Below the pieces are notes generated by a model. That model did no database searches, was not told the origin of the DNA, and worked only from the letters and a program-made list of their open reading frames with translations. A stretch of 64,000 nt of DNA from JAWLCA01 sp041687395 (GTDB lineage Bacteria > Pseudomonadota > Alphaproteobacteria > Rhodobacterales > Rhodobacteraceae), in assembly GCA_041687395.1 (NCBI GenBank), contig JAWLCA010000011.1, positions 1-64,000 on the forward strand, in the 5' to 3' direction. The position numbers and the translations under genes are program-made. Positions 26,446-34,837 of the stretch are shown in pieces; positions within the stretch are counted from its first letter, which is position 1; each line of letters begins with the position of its first letter.

Positions 26446-28455
26446 TCATTCCGCTGCAATCGGCCGTTCGGACCGCGCCCGCGCCATCGCTGAGAGCTCA
26501 GCCATGAGGCTGGATGCGCGCGCGATCGGGTTCGTCAGGTAGAAATCAGCGATCGCATATTCGAAAGGACCACTCCCCGGTTCCTTGACCGGCAGCGGCG
26601 TCCATGCGTTTTCGGCGACCTCATCTACCGCGCCCAGATGCGGGTGCGCCGCGACCAGATCCCGCCGCAGTTGTGCGATGCTGTCAAAGGGCAGTGTGGC
26701 GCCCAGTTCGGCCGATAGTGCGCGCAGAATGGCCCAGTTTTCCTTGGCGTCTCCGGGTGGGAAACCGGCACGCAGAGCCAATTGCGGCCGCCCTTCGGTG
26801 TTCACGAACAGCCCCGGTTCTTCCGTGTAGGCGGCGGCCGGCAGGATGATGTCGGCCCGATGCGCGCCGCGATCGCCATGGCTGCCCTGGTAGATGACAA
26901 AGTGGCCCGTCGGAATGTCGATCTCGTCCGCGCCCATGTTGAAGACCACGTCGGCCCCATCGAGGGCAGCGAGAATCCCCCCATCGGTCACCGCACCAAC
27001 ATCCATTGCGCCGACCCGCGTCGCTGCCGTGTGCAGCACAAGGAACCCCGCGCCCAGCCCTTCGGCAAGCGCCATGGCCTGCGACAGCACCGCCTCACCG
27101 TCGTCGCCCGTCAGCGCGCCCTGCCCCACGATCACCAGCGCGCCCTCGATCGCCTTTGCGCCCGTGGCTGCCTTGACCAGTGCGGCACGGTCGGCGCCCT
27201 CCTCGACAACGTCATAGGTCAGGTCGCTGATCTGACCGATCCGATGCACGCTCGCGCCCTTCAGCCAGGCCTTTCGAATCCGGGCGTTGAGCACCGGTGC
27301 TTCGTCTCGCGGGTTGGTCCCGATTAGCCAGATGTCGCGGGCATGGTCGATGTCCTCGATCGTCGCAGTGCCGACATAGGCGGAGCGGTTGCCGGCAGGC
27401 AGCTTGGCCCCATCGGTCCGGCATTCGATCCGCCCGCCAAGCGAGTCGATCAGCGCCTTCAGCGCAAAGACAGCCTCCAGGGGGGCCAGATCCCCGACCA
27501 GAGCGGCGACTTTCTTGCCCTTCATGGCGGCCGCCGCCTTTGACAGGGCTTCAGGCCATGCCGACGGCCGAAGTTTGCCGCCCTCGCGCACATAGGGCCG
27601 GTCCAGCCGTTGACGCCGCAGCCCGTCCCAGACGAAGCGGGTCTTGTCGCTGATCCACTCCTCGTTCACGCCGTCGTGGTTGCGGGGCAAGAACCGCATC
27701 ACCTCACGCCCCTTCGTGTCCACACGGATCGAGGATCCGAGGGCGTCCATGACGTCGATGCTTTCGGTCTTGGTCAACTCCCAGGGTCGGGCGGTAAAGG
27801 CATAGGGCTTCGACACCAGCGCACCCACGGGGCACAGATCGATGATGTTGCCCTGCAGGTTGGAATCCAGCGTCTGGTTCAGGTAGCTGGTGATCTCGGC
27901 ATCTTCGCCCCGCCCGGTCTGACCCATCTGGGTGATCCCGGCCACCTCGGTCGTGAAGCGCACGCAGCGCGTGCACGAGATGCAGCGTGTCATGTGCGTT
28001 TCGACCAGCGGACCGAGGTCCAGGTCCTCGACCGCGCGCTTGGGTTCGCGGAAGCGGCTAAAATCGACGCCATAAGCCATGGCCTGGTCCTGCAGGTCGC
28101 ATTCGCCCCCCTGGTCGCAGATCGGGCAATCCAGCGGGTGGTTGATGAGCAGGAACTCCATCACCCCTTCGCGTGCCTTCTTCACCATGGGGGAGTTGGT
28201 CTTCACCACTGGCGCCTGACCCTCGGGGCCCGGCCGGAGGTCGCGGACCTGCATCGCGCAGCTGGCCGCAGGTTTCGGCGGACCACCCACCACCTCGACA
28301 AGGCACATGCGGCAATTTCCGGCGATCGACAGGCGTTCATGATAGCAGAACCGCGGGATCTCGATCCCCGCTACCTCGCACGCCTGGATCAGGGTCATCG
28401 CCGGATCGACTTCGACCTCGATTCCGTCGATGTTGACTTTCTTCAGGTTGCTCAT
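26446..28455 (-). CDS. nuoG: NADH-quinone oxidoreductase subunit G
   Basis: Largest peripheral subunit (669 residues), carrying the chain of Fe-S clusters. The N-terminal 2Fe-2S ferredoxin domain has CYHERLSIAGNCRMCLVEV. Next come the His-Cys cluster region HPLDCPICDQGGECDLQ, with a further CISCTRCVRF, then a molybdopterin-oxidoreductase-like domain that has lost its cofactor role. The length is closer to the mitochondrial 75-kDa type than to the ~900-residue E. coli protein, as expected in alphaproteobacteria. Confidence 0.96.
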   Translation of the reverse strand: MSNLKKVNIDGIEVEVDPAMTLIQACEVAGIEIPRFCYHERLSIAGNCRMCLVEVVGGPPKPAASCAMQVRDLRPGPEGQAPVVKTNSPMVKKAREGVMEFLLINHPLDCPICDQGGECDLQDQAMAYGVDFSRFREPKRAVEDLDLGPLVETHMTRCISCTRCVRFTTEVAGITQMGQTGRGEDAEITSYLNQTLDSNLQGNIIDLCPVGALVSKPYAFTARPWELTKTESIDVMDALGSSIRVDTKGREVMRFLPRNHDGVNEEWISDKTRFVWDGLRRQRLDRPYVREGGKLRPSAWPEALSKAAAAMKGKKVAALVGDLAPLEAVFALKALIDSLGGRIECRTDGAKLPAGNRSAYVGTATIEDIDHARDIWLIGTNPRDEAPVLNARIRKAWLKGASVHRIGQISDLTYDVVEEGADRAALVKAATGAKAIEGALVIVGQGALTGDDGEAVLSQAMALAEGLGAGFLVLHTAATRVGAMDVGAVTDGGILAALDGADVVFNMGADEIDIPTGHFVIYQGSHGDRGAHRADIILPAAAYTEEPGLFVNTEGRPQLALRAGFPPGDAKENWAILRALSAELGATLPFDSIAQLRRDLVAAHPHLGAVDEVAENAWTPLPVKEPGSGPFEYAIADFYLTNPIARASSLMAELSAMARARSERPIAAE

Positions 28456-28458
28456 TGC

Positions 28459-28920
28459 TTACCTTTCAAACAGTCGCGTGCCGATGGCCGAGCCTGCGGC
28501 CATCTCGGCCCGGCCAAGCGTGCAGATCGACGCCGGATCGTCCAGGCGGGCCCCCTTCGACTCGACGTAGGTGCGCACCAGCGCCTCCATCCGCGCCCGT
28601 TCGTCCGCGTCCTCGACAAAGCCCTCGATCTGCGCGCGTGAAAAGCCCATGCGGCGCGCCTCGTTGTAGATCCCCAGGAAATAGGTTGTTCGTGCCAGCC
28701 GGTTCGGGCCGCTGAGGTCTTCGCATCGCTTGACGATCTCGTTCACGAGCGCCGCGACATAAAGCCGGTTGTAGATCTCCGGCGTGCTTCGCAGCGTCTG
28801 GTTGACTTCTTCCTGGGTCATGTCGCGTGGCTCTGCCGCGACCACAGCGCCCGATGGCAGTGCGATTGCAAGGGCCAGTAACAGGGACCGGAGAAGTCTG
28901 GGCATGGCGATCTTCCGCAT
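28459..28920 (-). CDS. Secreted DUF5333-type protein in nuo operon
   Basis: A 153-residue protein with a signal peptide (MRKIAMPRLL, then LLLALAIALPSGAVVAA) and a mature helical domain with two Cys (VKRCEDLSG and ASICTLGRAE). It matches my recollection of DUF5333 proteins found in Rhodobacteraceae nuo operons; no function is established. ATG 28920 has a well-spaced GGAG site. GTG 28929 would overlap the nuoF stop by 4 nt and is an alternative. Periplasmic location suggests a link to complex I assembly, but this is inference. Confidence 0.8.
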   Translation of the reverse strand: MRKIAMPRLLRSLLLALAIALPSGAVVAAEPRDMTQEEVNQTLRSTPEIYNRLYVAALVNEIVKRCEDLSGPNRLARTTYFLGIYNEARRMGFSRAQIEGFVEDADERARMEALVRTYVESKGARLDDPASICTLGRAEMAAGSAIGTRLFER

Positions 28921-28925
28921 TTCGG

Positions 28926-30221
28926 TCACTCCGCCGCCACGGCCGTCACACGGCCGGTTCGTTTCGCCTTGATCCGATCCTCGATCTCGTCGCGGAAATG
29001 CCGTATCAGGCCCTGGATCGGCCAGGCTGCCGCGTCACCAAGCGCACAGATCGTATGTCCCTCGACCTGCTTGGTGACATCCAGCAGCATGTCGATTTCC
29101 TCGACCTCTGCCTCGCCTTTCACCAGGCGATCCATCACCCGCATCATCCAACCGGTACCCTCGCGGCATGGGGTGCACTGGCCGCAGCTTTCGTGCTTGT
29201 AGAACTTGGACAACCGCCAGATCGCCTTGATGACGTCCGTGGACTGATCCATCACAATGACCGCCGCTGTGCCAAGACCAGACCGCTGTTCGCGCAGCCA
29301 GTCGAAATCCATGATGGCCTCTTCGGCGATCGCAGCGGGCAGAAGCGGCACCGATGAGCCGCCGGGGATGATCGCCTTCAGGTTCTTCCAGCCGCCCCGG
29401 ATACCTCCGCAATGCCGGTCGATCAGTTCCTTGAAGGGGATCGACATCGCCTCTTCCACCACGCAGGGCCGCTCGACATGGCCCGAGACGGCGAACAGCT
29501 TGGTGCCCGAGTTGTTCGGACGGCCGAAGCTGGAAAACCACTCCGGCCCACGCCGCAGGATTGTTGGTACGACCGCGATGGATTCGACGTTGTTCACCGT
29601 GGTCGGGCAGCCATAAAGTCCGGCACCTGCCGGGAACGGCGGCTTCATGCGCGGCATGCCCTTCTTGCCCTCGAGGCTTTCCAGCAGCGCCGTCTCCTCG
29701 CCGCAGATGTAGGCCCCCGCGCCGTGGTGTACGAAGAGATCGAAATCCCAGCCCGAATTCGCGGCGTTCTTGCCCAGCAGACCCGCATCATAGCACTCGT
29801 CGATGGCCGCCTGCAGCGCCTCACGCTCGCGGATGTATTCGCCTCGGATATAGATGTAGCAGGCGTTCGCGTTCATCGCGAAGCTGGCGATCAGGCAACC
29901 CTCGATCAGCGTATGCGGATCGTGGCGCATGATCTCCCTGTCCTTGCAGGTGCCCGGCTCGGACTCGTCGGCGTTGACCACCAGATAAGCAGGCCGGCCA
30001 TCGCTTTCCTTCGGCATGAACGACCATTTCAACCCGGTCGGAAAGCCCGCACCGCCGCGACCGCGCAGGCCCGACTGCTTCATCTTGTCGATGATCCAGT
30101 CGCGCCCCTGCGCGATGATCCCCGCGGTGCCGTCCCAGTGGCCGCGTGCCTTCGCGCCCGCCAGCGTGCGATCATGCATCCCGTAGAGGTTGGTAAAGAT
30201 CCGGTCCTGATCCTTCAGCAT
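28926..30221 (-). CDS. nuoF: NADH-quinone oxidoreductase subunit F
   Basis: NADH-binding flavoprotein (431 residues) with FMN and cluster N3. The glycine-rich GRGGAGFPTG motif is at residues 53-62, the NAD/FMN region includes YICGEETALLES, and the 4Fe-4S ligands are Cys346, Cys349, Cys352 (CGQCTPC) and Cys392. Eleven base pairs after a small membrane-protein gene rather than directly after nuoE, an order that reflects inserted accessory genes. Confidence 0.97.
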   Translation of the reverse strand: MLKDQDRIFTNLYGMHDRTLAGAKARGHWDGTAGIIAQGRDWIIDKMKQSGLRGRGGAGFPTGLKWSFMPKESDGRPAYLVVNADESEPGTCKDREIMRHDPHTLIEGCLIASFAMNANACYIYIRGEYIREREALQAAIDECYDAGLLGKNAANSGWDFDLFVHHGAGAYICGEETALLESLEGKKGMPRMKPPFPAGAGLYGCPTTVNNVESIAVVPTILRRGPEWFSSFGRPNNSGTKLFAVSGHVERPCVVEEAMSIPFKELIDRHCGGIRGGWKNLKAIIPGGSSVPLLPAAIAEEAIMDFDWLREQRSGLGTAAVIVMDQSTDVIKAIWRLSKFYKHESCGQCTPCREGTGWMMRVMDRLVKGEAEVEEIDMLLDVTKQVEGHTICALGDAAAWPIQGLIRHFRDEIEDRIKAKRTGRVTAVAAE

Positions 30222-30231
30222 GCCGCTTTCC

Positions 30232-30456
30232 CTAGTTGCTCCGACGCTTGCGCCAGATCCTGTATGTCACCACGAGGCCCCAGAAGAACGCGGCCAAGGC
30301 CGCCAGGTCGAACAGGAAGACATAGCGCGCCTCCCATCCCATCTGACCACCAAGCCACTGGGCGCCCATCCAGAGAAGCATGGCTGCCGCGATCACGAGC
30401 GCCGCAAGCCGCGCCTGTCCGGCCAGAACCCGCTCGTCGTGATTGCTGCCTTTCAT
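30232..30456 (-). CDS. Small two-helix membrane protein (DUF5337-like)
   Basis: A 74-residue protein with two predicted transmembrane helices (LAALVIAAAMLLWMGAQWL and YVFLFDLAALAAFFWGLVV), a polar N terminus and a basic C terminus (RIWRKRRSN). I recall DUF5337 proteins of this kind in Rhodobacteraceae nuo operons; no biochemical role is known to me. It lies between the helical-domain gene and nuoF with 10-15 bp gaps, so it is co-transcribed with complex I. Confidence 0.75.
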   Translation of the reverse strand: MKGSNHDERVLAGQARLAALVIAAAMLLWMGAQWLGGQMGWEARYVFLFDLAALAAFFWGLVVTYRIWRKRRSN

Positions 30457-30471
30457 TCCGTATCCGCCCCG

Positions 30472-31212
30472 TCAACCCTTCGCCAGATCACGCGCCTGCA
30501 CGACCCAGTCGTCCCGGCTTGCCCGCCCCTTGAAACCCTCAAGGTTATCGTCAACCCAGGCCAGTTCCGCCTCGGTCCAGGCGGCGATCTGGTCGTAGTG
30601 GTAGATACCCATCCCGTGCAGCATCTGTTCCAGCTTCGGCCCGATCCCCTTGATCTTCTTCAGGTCGTCCGCCCCGCTGTCTCGCGCCGTCGACAGAAGT
30701 TCGGGCTTCGCGACCGAGACTGGCTCTGGGGCATCTTCAGCCGGCGCGGTAGGCGTCGGCGCCGGATCGACCTTCACAGCCGGTGTTTCTTTTGCCTTCG
30801 CGGCCTTGGGATCCTTCACCCCCAGCGCCTCGACCACCTTGTCCAGCGCCGGTTGCGCGGCGACGACGGCGGATTTCGCCGTAACCGTCACCTTTTCGAT
30901 GACCTCTTCCATCAGCGCGGCGGGCTGCACCGGCTCGGGCGAAGCGCGGGAGCCACTGCGCGGCACCGTGGGGGCCTCAACCTTCGGCAAATCGGCGCGC
31001 GCCAGCTTGACCTCTCCCGGTGCAGGCAGGGGCCGACACAGCGACCACGAAAGGAACCCGCCCGCGACAAGAAGTACCAGAAACCCGAAGAATGCGCCCT
31101 GCATGAAGGTGAAGCCGCCCAGCACCATTAGCAACACCATGGTCGCCAGACCACCCAGTGCACCGATCCCCCAGCACGCCAAGGTACAGACAAGTCCTCC
31201 GCTTCTGTTCAT
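30472..31212 (-). CDS. Membrane protein with the same C-terminal domain as NuoE
   Basis: A 246-residue protein. Two hydrophobic segments occupy residues ~5-60, and a Pro/Ala/Lys-rich linker follows. The C-terminal ~65-residue domain begins DDLKKIKGIGPKLEQMLHGM and continues with YHYDQIAAWTEAELAWVDD. That domain is nearly identical in pattern to the end of NuoE encoded next door, and its KGIGPKLE core is helix-hairpin-helix-like. The shared tail suggests both proteins touch the same partner, or that one arose by domain duplication. Function unknown; membrane anchoring near the NADH dehydrogenase module is a reasonable inference. Confidence 0.8.
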   Translation of the reverse strand: MNRSGGLVCTLACWGIGALGGLATMVLLMVLGGFTFMQGAFFGFLVLLVAGGFLSWSLCRPLPAPGEVKLARADLPKVEAPTVPRSGSRASPEPVQPAALMEEVIEKVTVTAKSAVVAAQPALDKVVEALGVKDPKAAKAKETPAVKVDPAPTPTAPAEDAPEPVSVAKPELLSTARDSGADDLKKIKGIGPKLEQMLHGMGIYHYDQIAAWTEAELAWVDDNLEGFKGRASRDDWVVQARDLAKG

Positions 31213-31230
31213 CGTTCTTCCCCCCAGAAG

Positions 31231-32256
31231 TTATCTCCCGGCGCCCTTTTTCGTCAGTTCGCGCGCCTGTTCCACCCAGCGATCACGGCTGGCCCGGCCC
31301 TTGAAGTCCTCGATGTTCTCATCCACCCACGCCAGTTCCTCGTCGGTCCAGGCAGCGATCTGATCGAAATGGTAGAATCCCATGGAATGAAGCACCGCCT
31401 CAAGCTTCGGGCCGATGCCCTTGATCCGCGTCAGATCGTCGGGCTGCCCCTCGCGCGCGGCGGACAGGGTCACGGGGCGCACCCCGTCGGCGGCCTCGAT
31501 CACGCCCTCGGGTGCATCGGGCTCCTGCTTCTTTCCCGTCGCCTTCGGTCGGCCCAGCCACGGCGTGACCAGCGGTTCCTCGGTCCCGTCGATTAGCTTG
31601 ACCGTGTCGCTCAGGTCAAGCGCCCGCTGGACCGAGGCGTTGACCGTGATCTTCGCGTTCCGGAACGCATCGAGGCTGGTGAGCTTGCCCTTCGGTTCCG
31701 ACGAGAACCGGCCATTCTGCGGGCCCGGCTGCGGCACCTTGCCCGAGGCCAGTTCGTCGATCAGCTTCGCCAGGCTCTCGGCAGTCAGATCCTCGTAATA
31801 GTCCTTGCCGATCTGCACCATCGGGGCATTGGCGCAGGCCCCAAGGCATTCGACCTCTTCCCAGCTGAACTTTCCGTCCGCCGAAAGCTCGTGTGGGCGG
31901 CGCGCGATCCTGTCCTTGCAGACCGCCACCAGATCCTCGGCGCCGCAGATCATGCAGCTGGTTGTTCCGCAAATCTGTATATGCGCAACGCTGCCGACGG
32001 GTTGCAGCTGAAACATGAAGTAGAAGGTGGCGACTTCCAGCGCCCGGATGTAGGCCATGTCCAGCATCTCGGCGACATGCTCGATTGCGGCGCGGGTCAG
32101 CCAGCCCTCCTGCTCTTGCGCGCGCCACAGAAGCGGAATGATCGCACTGGCCTGCCGCCCTTCGGGATATTTCGTGATCTGGGCTTCGGCCCACGCCTGA
32201 TTGGCCGGCGTGAAGGCAAAGCTCTCGGGCTGTTCCGGGTGCAGGCGACGCAGCAT
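31231..32256 (-). CDS. nuoE: NADH-quinone oxidoreductase subunit E, C-terminally extended
   Basis: Peripheral 24-kDa-type subunit with cluster N1a. The 2Fe-2S ligands are Cys96, Cys101, Cys137 and Cys141 (CGTTSC and CLGAC). The thioredoxin-like domain ends near residue 190, whereas the protein runs to 341. A linker with PWLGRPKATGKKQEPDAPEG leads to a terminal domain (DDLTRIKGIGPKLEAVLHSM, then DQIAAWTDEELAWVDE). That extra domain is duplicated in the downstream neighbour. ATG 32256 is preferred over TTG 32259. Confidence 0.95.
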   Translation of the reverse strand: MLRRLHPEQPESFAFTPANQAWAEAQITKYPEGRQASAIIPLLWRAQEQEGWLTRAAIEHVAEMLDMAYIRALEVATFYFMFQLQPVGSVAHIQICGTTSCMICGAEDLVAVCKDRIARRPHELSADGKFSWEEVECLGACANAPMVQIGKDYYEDLTAESLAKLIDELASGKVPQPGPQNGRFSSEPKGKLTSLDAFRNAKITVNASVQRALDLSDTVKLIDGTEEPLVTPWLGRPKATGKKQEPDAPEGVIEAADGVRPVTLSAAREGQPDDLTRIKGIGPKLEAVLHSMGFYHFDQIAAWTDEELAWVDENIEDFKGRASRDRWVEQARELTKKGAGR

Positions 32257-32269
32257 CAACTCTCTCCGT

Positions 32270-32551
32270 TCACTGACAACGGCCGGACGTGAGACGGATC
32301 CCGCCCTCGTCAGATGACATCAGCACGATCTCTCCGCGCGCCATCAACTGCCCGACGATCTGCGTCAGCAGCGCCTCGTCGAATCCCGTCTCCATGTGGA
32401 TCTGGTTGGCGCGGTCCTCATTCTCGACGACGCAACCAAGGCGCTCCAACGCCGCCTTGAAGGCCGCCAGTTGCTCCTCGGTGGCGCGGTCCTGGGCCAT
32501 CGTCGGTAGCGCGAGGATCACAACCACCGGCAGTGCGGCGAGGAACTTCAT
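32270..32551 (-). CDS. Small secreted protein in nuo operon, paralogue 2
   Basis: A 93-residue protein with a signal peptide (MKFLAALPVVVILALPTMAQ) and a mature ~73-residue domain. The domain carries GCVVENEDRANQI, a helical middle and a terminal RLTSGRCQ. It aligns with the adjacent lipoprotein at the Cys-Val, Asn, Ile and C-terminal Cys-Gln positions, so the two are tandem duplicates with a probable disulfide. Its ATG overlaps the stop of the lipoprotein gene by 4 nt. No known family recalled. Periplasmic location next to nuoD/nuoE suggests a complex I accessory role, unproven. Confidence 0.8.
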   Translation of the reverse strand: MKFLAALPVVVILALPTMAQDRATEEQLAAFKAALERLGCVVENEDRANQIHMETGFDEALLTQIVGQLMARGEIVLMSSDEGGIRLTSGRCQ

Positions 32552-32832
32552 TGGCAATTCTCCGTGCGGAACAGCACGCTTTGCGGCCCGGAAAGTTCCA
32601 TGATGCCTTCGGCGATCAGTTCCGGCCCCAGCGCCTCGATCTCGGCAGCCGTCAGTCCCGCGGCAGCCTGTATCCGGTCGGCATTGTCTGCGTTGATCAC
32701 GCAGCCCTCGGCCTCGACGGCCGCAATCAGGCGCGACTTCGGATCGGCTTCGGGGGCCGCCGCGCCGATTTCCATCGGCGACTGGCAGGCCGTCAACACG
32801 AGCAATGCGAAAATTGGCGCGAACATTTTCAT
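32548..32832 (-). CDS. Small lipoprotein in nuo operon, paralogue 1
   Basis: A 94-residue protein with a lipoprotein signal (MKMFAPIFALLVLTAC; lipobox LTAC, lipidated Cys16). The mature domain shows EGCVINADNADRIQAAAGL and ends RTENCQ, matching the following gene's pattern. Two Cys besides the lipobox Cys are shared by the pair and could form a disulfide. It overlaps nuoD and its paralogue by 4 nt each (ATGA), so production is coupled to complex I. Not recognised as a named family. Confidence 0.8.
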   Translation of the reverse strand: MKMFAPIFALLVLTACQSPMEIGAAAPEADPKSRLIAAVEAEGCVINADNADRIQAAAGLTAAEIEALGPELIAEGIMELSGPQSVLFRTENCQ

Positions 32833-34049
32833 CTGTCGATTTCTCCGAACACGACATCCATGGTGCCGATAATGGCCGCCACGTCGGCCAGTTGGTGGCC
32901 CCTGGCCACATGATCCATTGCCTGCAGGTGCAGGTACCCGGGCGCGCGCAGCTTGGCGCGGTAGGGCCGGTTCGTTCCATCGGCCACCAGATAGACGCCG
33001 AACTCGCCCTTGGGCGCCTCGACGGCAGCATAGACCTCGCCCTCGGGGACGTGGAAACCCTCGGTGTACAGCTTGAAGTGATGGATCAGCGCTTCCATCG
33101 ACGTTTTCATCTCGGCACGCGGTGGCGGGGTGATCTTGCCGCGGGCCAGCACGTTGCCCTGCCCATCGGGCGCACGCAGCTTGCCGATCGCCTGCTGGAT
33201 GATCGAGGTCGACTCGCGCATCTCGGCCATGCGGCACAGGTAGCGATCATAGCAGTCGCCGTTCTTGCCGACCGGGATCTTGAAGTCGAATTCGTCATAA
33301 CACTCGTAAGGTTGGGCCCGCCGCAAGTCCCACGCCAAGCCCGATCCGCGCACCATCACGCCGGAAAAACCCCACTGCAGGATTTCCTCTTCGGTGATCA
33401 CGCCGATGTCGGCATTGCGCTGCTTGAAGATGCGGTTCTCGGTCAGCAGCCCGTCGATGTCGTCCAGAACCCTGGGGAAGAACTCCGCCCACTCCTCGAT
33501 ATCGTCGAGCAATTCGGGCGGCAGGTCCTGGTGCACGCCGCCGGGGCGGAAGTAGGCGGCGTGCAGCCGCGCCCCGCAGGCCCGCTCGTAGAAGACCATC
33601 AGCTTCTCTCGTTCCTCGAATCCCCAGAGGGGCGGGGTCAGCGCGCCCACGTCCATCGCCTGCGTTGTGACATTCAGCAGGTGGTTCAGAACGCGCCCCA
33701 TTTCGGAATAGAGCACGCGGATCAGGCTGGCGCGGCGCGGCACCTCCACGCCCGTCAATCTCTCAATCGCCAAGCACCACGCGTGCTCCTGATTCATCGG
33801 CGCGACATAGTCGAGCCGGTCCAGATAGGGCAGGTTCTGCAGGTAGGTCCGGCTTTCCATCAGCTTCTCGGTCCCACGATGCAGCAGGCCGATATGCGGA
33901 TCGCAGCGTTCGACGATCTCGCCGTCCAGCTCCAGAACCAGACGCAAAACCCCATGCGCAGCCGGGTGTTGCGGGCCGAAGTTGATGTTGAAGTTGCGGA
34001 TCTTCTGCTCGCCGGTCAAAGCGTCGTCGAACCCCTTGGAACCGTCCAT
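32829..34049 (-). CDS. nuoD: NADH-quinone oxidoreductase subunit D
   Basis: The 49-kDa-type subunit (406 residues), related to hydrogenase large subunits, lining the quinone pocket with NuoB. The N terminus has NFNINFGPQHPAAHGVLRLVL with the quinone-interacting His; RGTEKLMESRTY and the GVHQDLPP stretch follow. The C terminus is the conserved DVVFGEIDR. As in other alphaproteobacteria NuoC and NuoD are separate proteins. ATG 34049 shares one base with the preceding microprotein stop. Confidence 0.97.
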   Translation of the reverse strand: MDGSKGFDDALTGEQKIRNFNINFGPQHPAAHGVLRLVLELDGEIVERCDPHIGLLHRGTEKLMESRTYLQNLPYLDRLDYVAPMNQEHAWCLAIERLTGVEVPRRASLIRVLYSEMGRVLNHLLNVTTQAMDVGALTPPLWGFEEREKLMVFYERACGARLHAAYFRPGGVHQDLPPELLDDIEEWAEFFPRVLDDIDGLLTENRIFKQRNADIGVITEEEILQWGFSGVMVRGSGLAWDLRRAQPYECYDEFDFKIPVGKNGDCYDRYLCRMAEMRESTSIIQQAIGKLRAPDGQGNVLARGKITPPPRAEMKTSMEALIHHFKLYTEGFHVPEGEVYAAVEAPKGEFGVYLVADGTNRPYRAKLRAPGYLHLQAMDHVARGHQLADVAAIIGTMDVVFGEIDR

Positions 34050-34222
34050 CAGCGCGTCTCCCGTTCCTGCAGCTTCGATGCCATCACCCAAAGCAGAACA
34101 AGGGTCACGATCGGGAAGACGGCGGCAAACGCCCAATTCTTGTTTATCCCGAAATGCGGCAGAAGCTTCATCAGCGGGATGATCGTGGCGACAGTGACGG
34201 CCAGCCAGACGATGATTTCCAT
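34049..34222 (-). CDS. 57-residue membrane microprotein between nuoC and nuoD
   Basis: Starts MEIIVWLAVTVATIIPLMKL, then reads HFGINKNWAFAAVFPIVTLV and ends KLQERETR: two hydrophobic segments with a short polar turn and a charged end. ATG 34222 overlaps the nuoC stop (TAATG) and its stop overlaps nuoD by one base. Such precise packing implies real translation. No family recognised. Its position between two peripheral-arm genes would suit a membrane anchor or assembly helper, which is inference. Confidence 0.75.
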   Translation of the reverse strand: MEIIVWLAVTVATIIPLMKLLPHFGINKNWAFAAVFPIVTLVLLWVMASKLQERETR

Positions 34223-34830
34223 TAGCGCTTCGCCTCCTTCTTCTCGTCTCCCGGAAGGATATACTCCGCCCCCTCCCACGGCGACATGAAGTCGAACTGA
34301 CGGTACTCCTGCACCAGCTTCACCGGCTCATAGACCACGCGCTTCTGCGCCTCGTCATAGCGCACCTCTGTGTAGCCCGTCGTCGGGAAATCCTTCCGCA
34401 GCGGATGGCCGCGGAAGCCATAGTCGGTCAGGATGCGCCGAAGATCGGGGTGGCCTGAGAACAGGATGCCGAACATGTCGAACACCTCCCGCTCGAACCA
34501 GTTGGCGCTGGGATGGGTGCCGGTGATCGACGGCACCATCTCGTCCTCGCGCACGGCGCATTTCAGCCGGATACGGTGGTTCTGATACATCGACAGAAAG
34601 TGATACACCACGTCGAAGCGTGCCTCACGCTCGGGATAGTCCACGGCCGTGATGTCCACCAGCGACGAAAACTTGCTGCTCGGATCGACCTTCAGCCACG
34701 CGACGAAGGTGGCGATGTTCGCGAACGGCACCGTCAGCGTCAACTCATCATGCGCGATCTCGAACGCCAGCACATCGTCGGGCCGCTTGAGTTCGATATG
34801 GGCGGCAAGTTCCTGCAAAGCCTCGGTCAT
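34222..34830 (-). CDS. nuoC: NADH-quinone oxidoreductase subunit C
   Basis: The 30-kDa-type peripheral subunit, 202 residues. It has the family signature region VPSITGTHPSANWFEREVFDM, followed by FGILFSGHPDLRRILTDYGF and GHPLRKDFP. The start MTEALQELAAHIEL is short, as in alphaproteobacteria. Seven base pairs follow nuoB. Confidence 0.97.
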   Translation of the reverse strand: MTEALQELAAHIELKRPDDVLAFEIAHDELTLTVPFANIATFVAWLKVDPSSKFSSLVDITAVDYPEREARFDVVYHFLSMYQNHRIRLKCAVREDEMVPSITGTHPSANWFEREVFDMFGILFSGHPDLRRILTDYGFRGHPLRKDFPTTGYTEVRYDEAQKRVVYEPVKLVQEYRQFDFMSPWEGAEYILPGDEKKEAKR

Positions 34831-34837
34831 GTCGGTC

